Part shown: piece after piece, positions 62,355-64,000 of the stretch
Numbering within the stretch: position 1 is the first letter of the stretch
Layout of the letters: each line of letters begins with the position of its first letter
Assembly: GCA_005656395.1 (NCBI GenBank)
Contig: SRSI01000002.1
Coordinates: 248,001 to 312,000, forward strand
Source: Strongyloides papillosus
Lineage: Eukaryota > Nematoda > Chromadorea > Rhabditida > Strongyloididae
Reading direction: 5' to 3'
DNA length: 64,000 bases
Notes under the pieces: model-generated
Databases searched by the model: none
What the model was told of the DNA's origin: nothing
Seen by the model: only the letters and a program-made list of their open reading frames with translations
Made by a program: the position numbers and the translations under genes

Positions 62355-64000
62355 TTACTCCCGTTTCGAAAATAATCTTGAAGTTGAGTTGGTTAATGTC
62401 TTTTTTAGTTCATTGAAACTGTCCATGAATGTTGTTGATGTCCTTGCCCCTGAGACTATTGATTCGCTTTTACGTCGGGGATGGTCATCATAGAAGAAGG
62501 AATCTTTTCTGGATATGGGATTGTGTGGCAAATGCATATTCGTGAAATCACGACTTAATCTTTTAACGAAATTAGGTAACAACATTGTCTTGGAACGGGA
62601 GACGTTATTATCACTTAGTTTTTCCATTTTTGGATTTGCACTTAACGATTGTTTTAGGGGTTTTTTTCTATCACTTGATGTTGTGCTTTCCTCCTCGCTT
62701 ACGTTATCAAGGATTGGGGAGATGTTTTTGTAGTACATTGAACCACTTAACAATTCAACATAAAGATCTGTGTCGGTTGTGTTCTCGAGGAGGACCATGA
62801 ATTCACTCATTAACTCGTCAAATGTTGGTCTGTCCTCGGGGTTCTCCTTCCAACACCTATGCATAATATTATATACCTCTTCCGAGGCGAATTCAGGTCT
62901 GTTTGGTCTATTACCTTTCATAATATGATCTAACAATTCAGTAGGTTCAATCTCATCAAAAGGTACCCCACCAAATGAGTACATCTCATACATAACCATA
63001 CCGAAACTCCATATATCACTTTTGAACATAAAAATCGTATATTTCAAACTTTCTGGAGAAAGCCATTTTATAGGAAGTTTCTGTGTCTTATAATGTTGTG
63101 CCTGCTGAACACCGTGTTTCCTGTGTATTGCAGTGGCACTATCAACACTACGAACGGAATCGTTGTTATTAACTTCAATACACAAACCAAAATCACCGAT
63201 TTTTATGATATTATTGCTATCAATTAATATATTCCTAGCAGCCAGATCACGATGAATGATCCCTTTAGAGACAAGAAACTTCATCCCAGAAGTAATCTGC
63301 ATACAAAAAGTCAACAAACACAACTGACTACTTATCCTTTTCTGAACAGAATTATTACTTATAGACAAATCCGCCTTCATATTCTTAACAAATCTATGCA
63401 AATCCTTATTCTCACAATACTCCATTATCAAAGCATTGGGTTGTGATTTTGTTATACACCCAACCATCCCGACAATATTATCGTGGTAACCAATTTTTTT
63501 CATTATCTCTATTTCGTGTAAGAAATTTTCTTTGGCCTTTTCATCAGCCACCTTTGGGAGGATTTTTATTGCTATTGGCATGGAGTTTTTGTAGATGACT
63601 GTTGATGGTTGGGTTTTCCAGATTTTTGTTACTGATAATGGGATTCCCATGTAGGTGCCTTTGTATACCTGGCCGTAGGCGCCGTTCCCGATTTTTTCGG
63701 AGGAGTAAAATAGGTTGTTCCACCGGACTTCGTAGATGTCGGCACCCTCAACAGCCAAATCGTCGCAATTGAAATCACTGGTTTGTTCAAGGAGATTGAT
63801 ATTTTTTACTCTGTTTCTGTATAAAACTGTCCCACCACATAAGATGAAGAATAGTATAGCACATGTACCGAGAGTTGCAACAAGGATGATAGTAATATTC
63901 GTCCCAACACCAGATGGAGGTTTCTTTGTCGTTGTTGTGGGCTTTGGTGTACACAAATGAAGCCTATCAGGTACCCCAATTAATGGTATATAATAAGTAT
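62355..64000 (-). CDS. Receptor tyrosine kinase, transmembrane and kinase part, N-terminus off the window
   Basis: The frame is open to the window edge; stop TAA near 62355. Order: short extracellular tail with TTTTKK-P-rich stretch, one membrane helix (IILVATLGTCAILFFILCGG), juxtamembrane part, then a full kinase: Gly-loop GNGAYGQVYKG, Lys in IAIKIL, HRDLAARN, DFGLC and KWLSPES (the APE position). The Tyr-type HRDLAARN/P-I-K-W order marks a Tyr kinase. The Gly-loop to Lys spacing is long, with a TKIWKTQPSTVIYKNS insert. The C-terminal tail is Ser/Thr- and basic-rich with Tyr residues. It may belong to the nematode-specific KIN-16/OLD-1 or FGFR-like group; ligand unknown. The extracellular domains are not in this window. 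Confidence 0.9.
   Translation of the reverse strand, partial: TYYIPLIGVPDRLHLCTPKPTTTTKKPPSGVGTNITIILVATLGTCAILFFILCGGTVLYRNRVKNINLLEQTSDFNCDDLAVEGADIYEVRWNNLFYSSEKIGNGAYGQVYKGTYMGIPLSVTKIWKTQPSTVIYKNSMPIAIKILPKVADEKAKENFLHEIEIMKKIGYHDNIVGMVGCITKSQPNALIMEYCENKDLHRFVKNMKADLSISNNSVQKRISSQLCLLTFCMQITSGMKFLVSKGIIHRDLAARNILIDSNNIIKIGDFGLCIEVNNNDSVRSVDSATAIHRKHGVQQAQHYKTQKLPIKWLSPESLKYTIFMFKSDIWSFGMVMYEMYSFGGVPFDEIEPTELLDHIMKGNRPNRPEFASEEVYNIMHRCWKENPEDRPTFDELMSEFMVLLENTTDTDLYVELLSGSMYYKNISPILDNVSEEESTTSSDRKKPLKQSLSANPKMEKLSDNNVSRSKTMLLPNFVKRLSRDFTNMHLPHNPISRKDSFFYDDHPRRKSESIVSGARTSTTFMDSFNELKKTLTNSTSRLFSKRE

Noticed and set aside
1..64000. CRISPR arrays, rRNA and tRNA genes
   Set aside because: No spaced identical repeats typical of CRISPR and no cloverleaf with the T-loop and D-loop consensus was seen; a covariance search was not possible.

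Overview
The window is nuclear DNA of an AT-rich nematode. Introns carry short GTAAG/GTATG donors, exons are very large and introns few, and the proteins match nematode families. This pattern suggests a clade IV worm of the Strongyloides/Parastrongyloides type, which is an inference because no species marker is present.

Positions 1-21.4 kb are transposon-rich and gene-poor. They hold a decayed Ty3/gypsy LTR retroelement (1 to about 7.5 kb) with antisense ORFs between pol and a polypurine tract/LTR-like start; one small secreted-protein gene (10.1-10.8 kb); a 1505 bp Tc1 element with about 190 bp IR/DR-type inverted repeats (10.96-12.46 kb); a minisatellite; a foldback pair; a GC-rich dispersed repeat; and a broken RTE-like LINE (16.4-19.4 kb).

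Positions 21.5-39.7 kb (minus strand) hold one complete ryanodine receptor gene (unc-68 orthologue). I resolved it into nine exons whose phases all fit, about 5264 codons. Five further splice options keep the frame: two cassette exons, an alternative donor, and two homologous exons that look mutually exclusive. That pair encodes the calmodulin-binding segment (the 3614-3643 region of RyR1). One version keeps the redox-reactive cysteine position and the other loses it. This is the most notable result. The pore filter also reads GGGIADE instead of GGGIGDE.

Positions 39.7-64 kb are single-copy and gene-sparse: a possible structured ncRNA (45.7 kb), a type II Golgi sulfotransferase (46.4-47.6, +), a B3GLCT-type ER glucosyltransferase ending in HDEF (48.4-49.9, -), RAB5IF (50.2-50.5, -), a 7.7 kb gap, an Otx/otd K50 homeobox gene (58.2-60.2, +), an unknown secreted 8-Cys protein (61.3-62.1, -), and the kinase end of a receptor tyrosine kinase cut by the window edge (62.4-64, -).

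There is no operon-like pathway cluster. The sulfotransferase and B3GLCT both act on glycans in the secretory pathway and are convergent neighbours, which may be coincidence.
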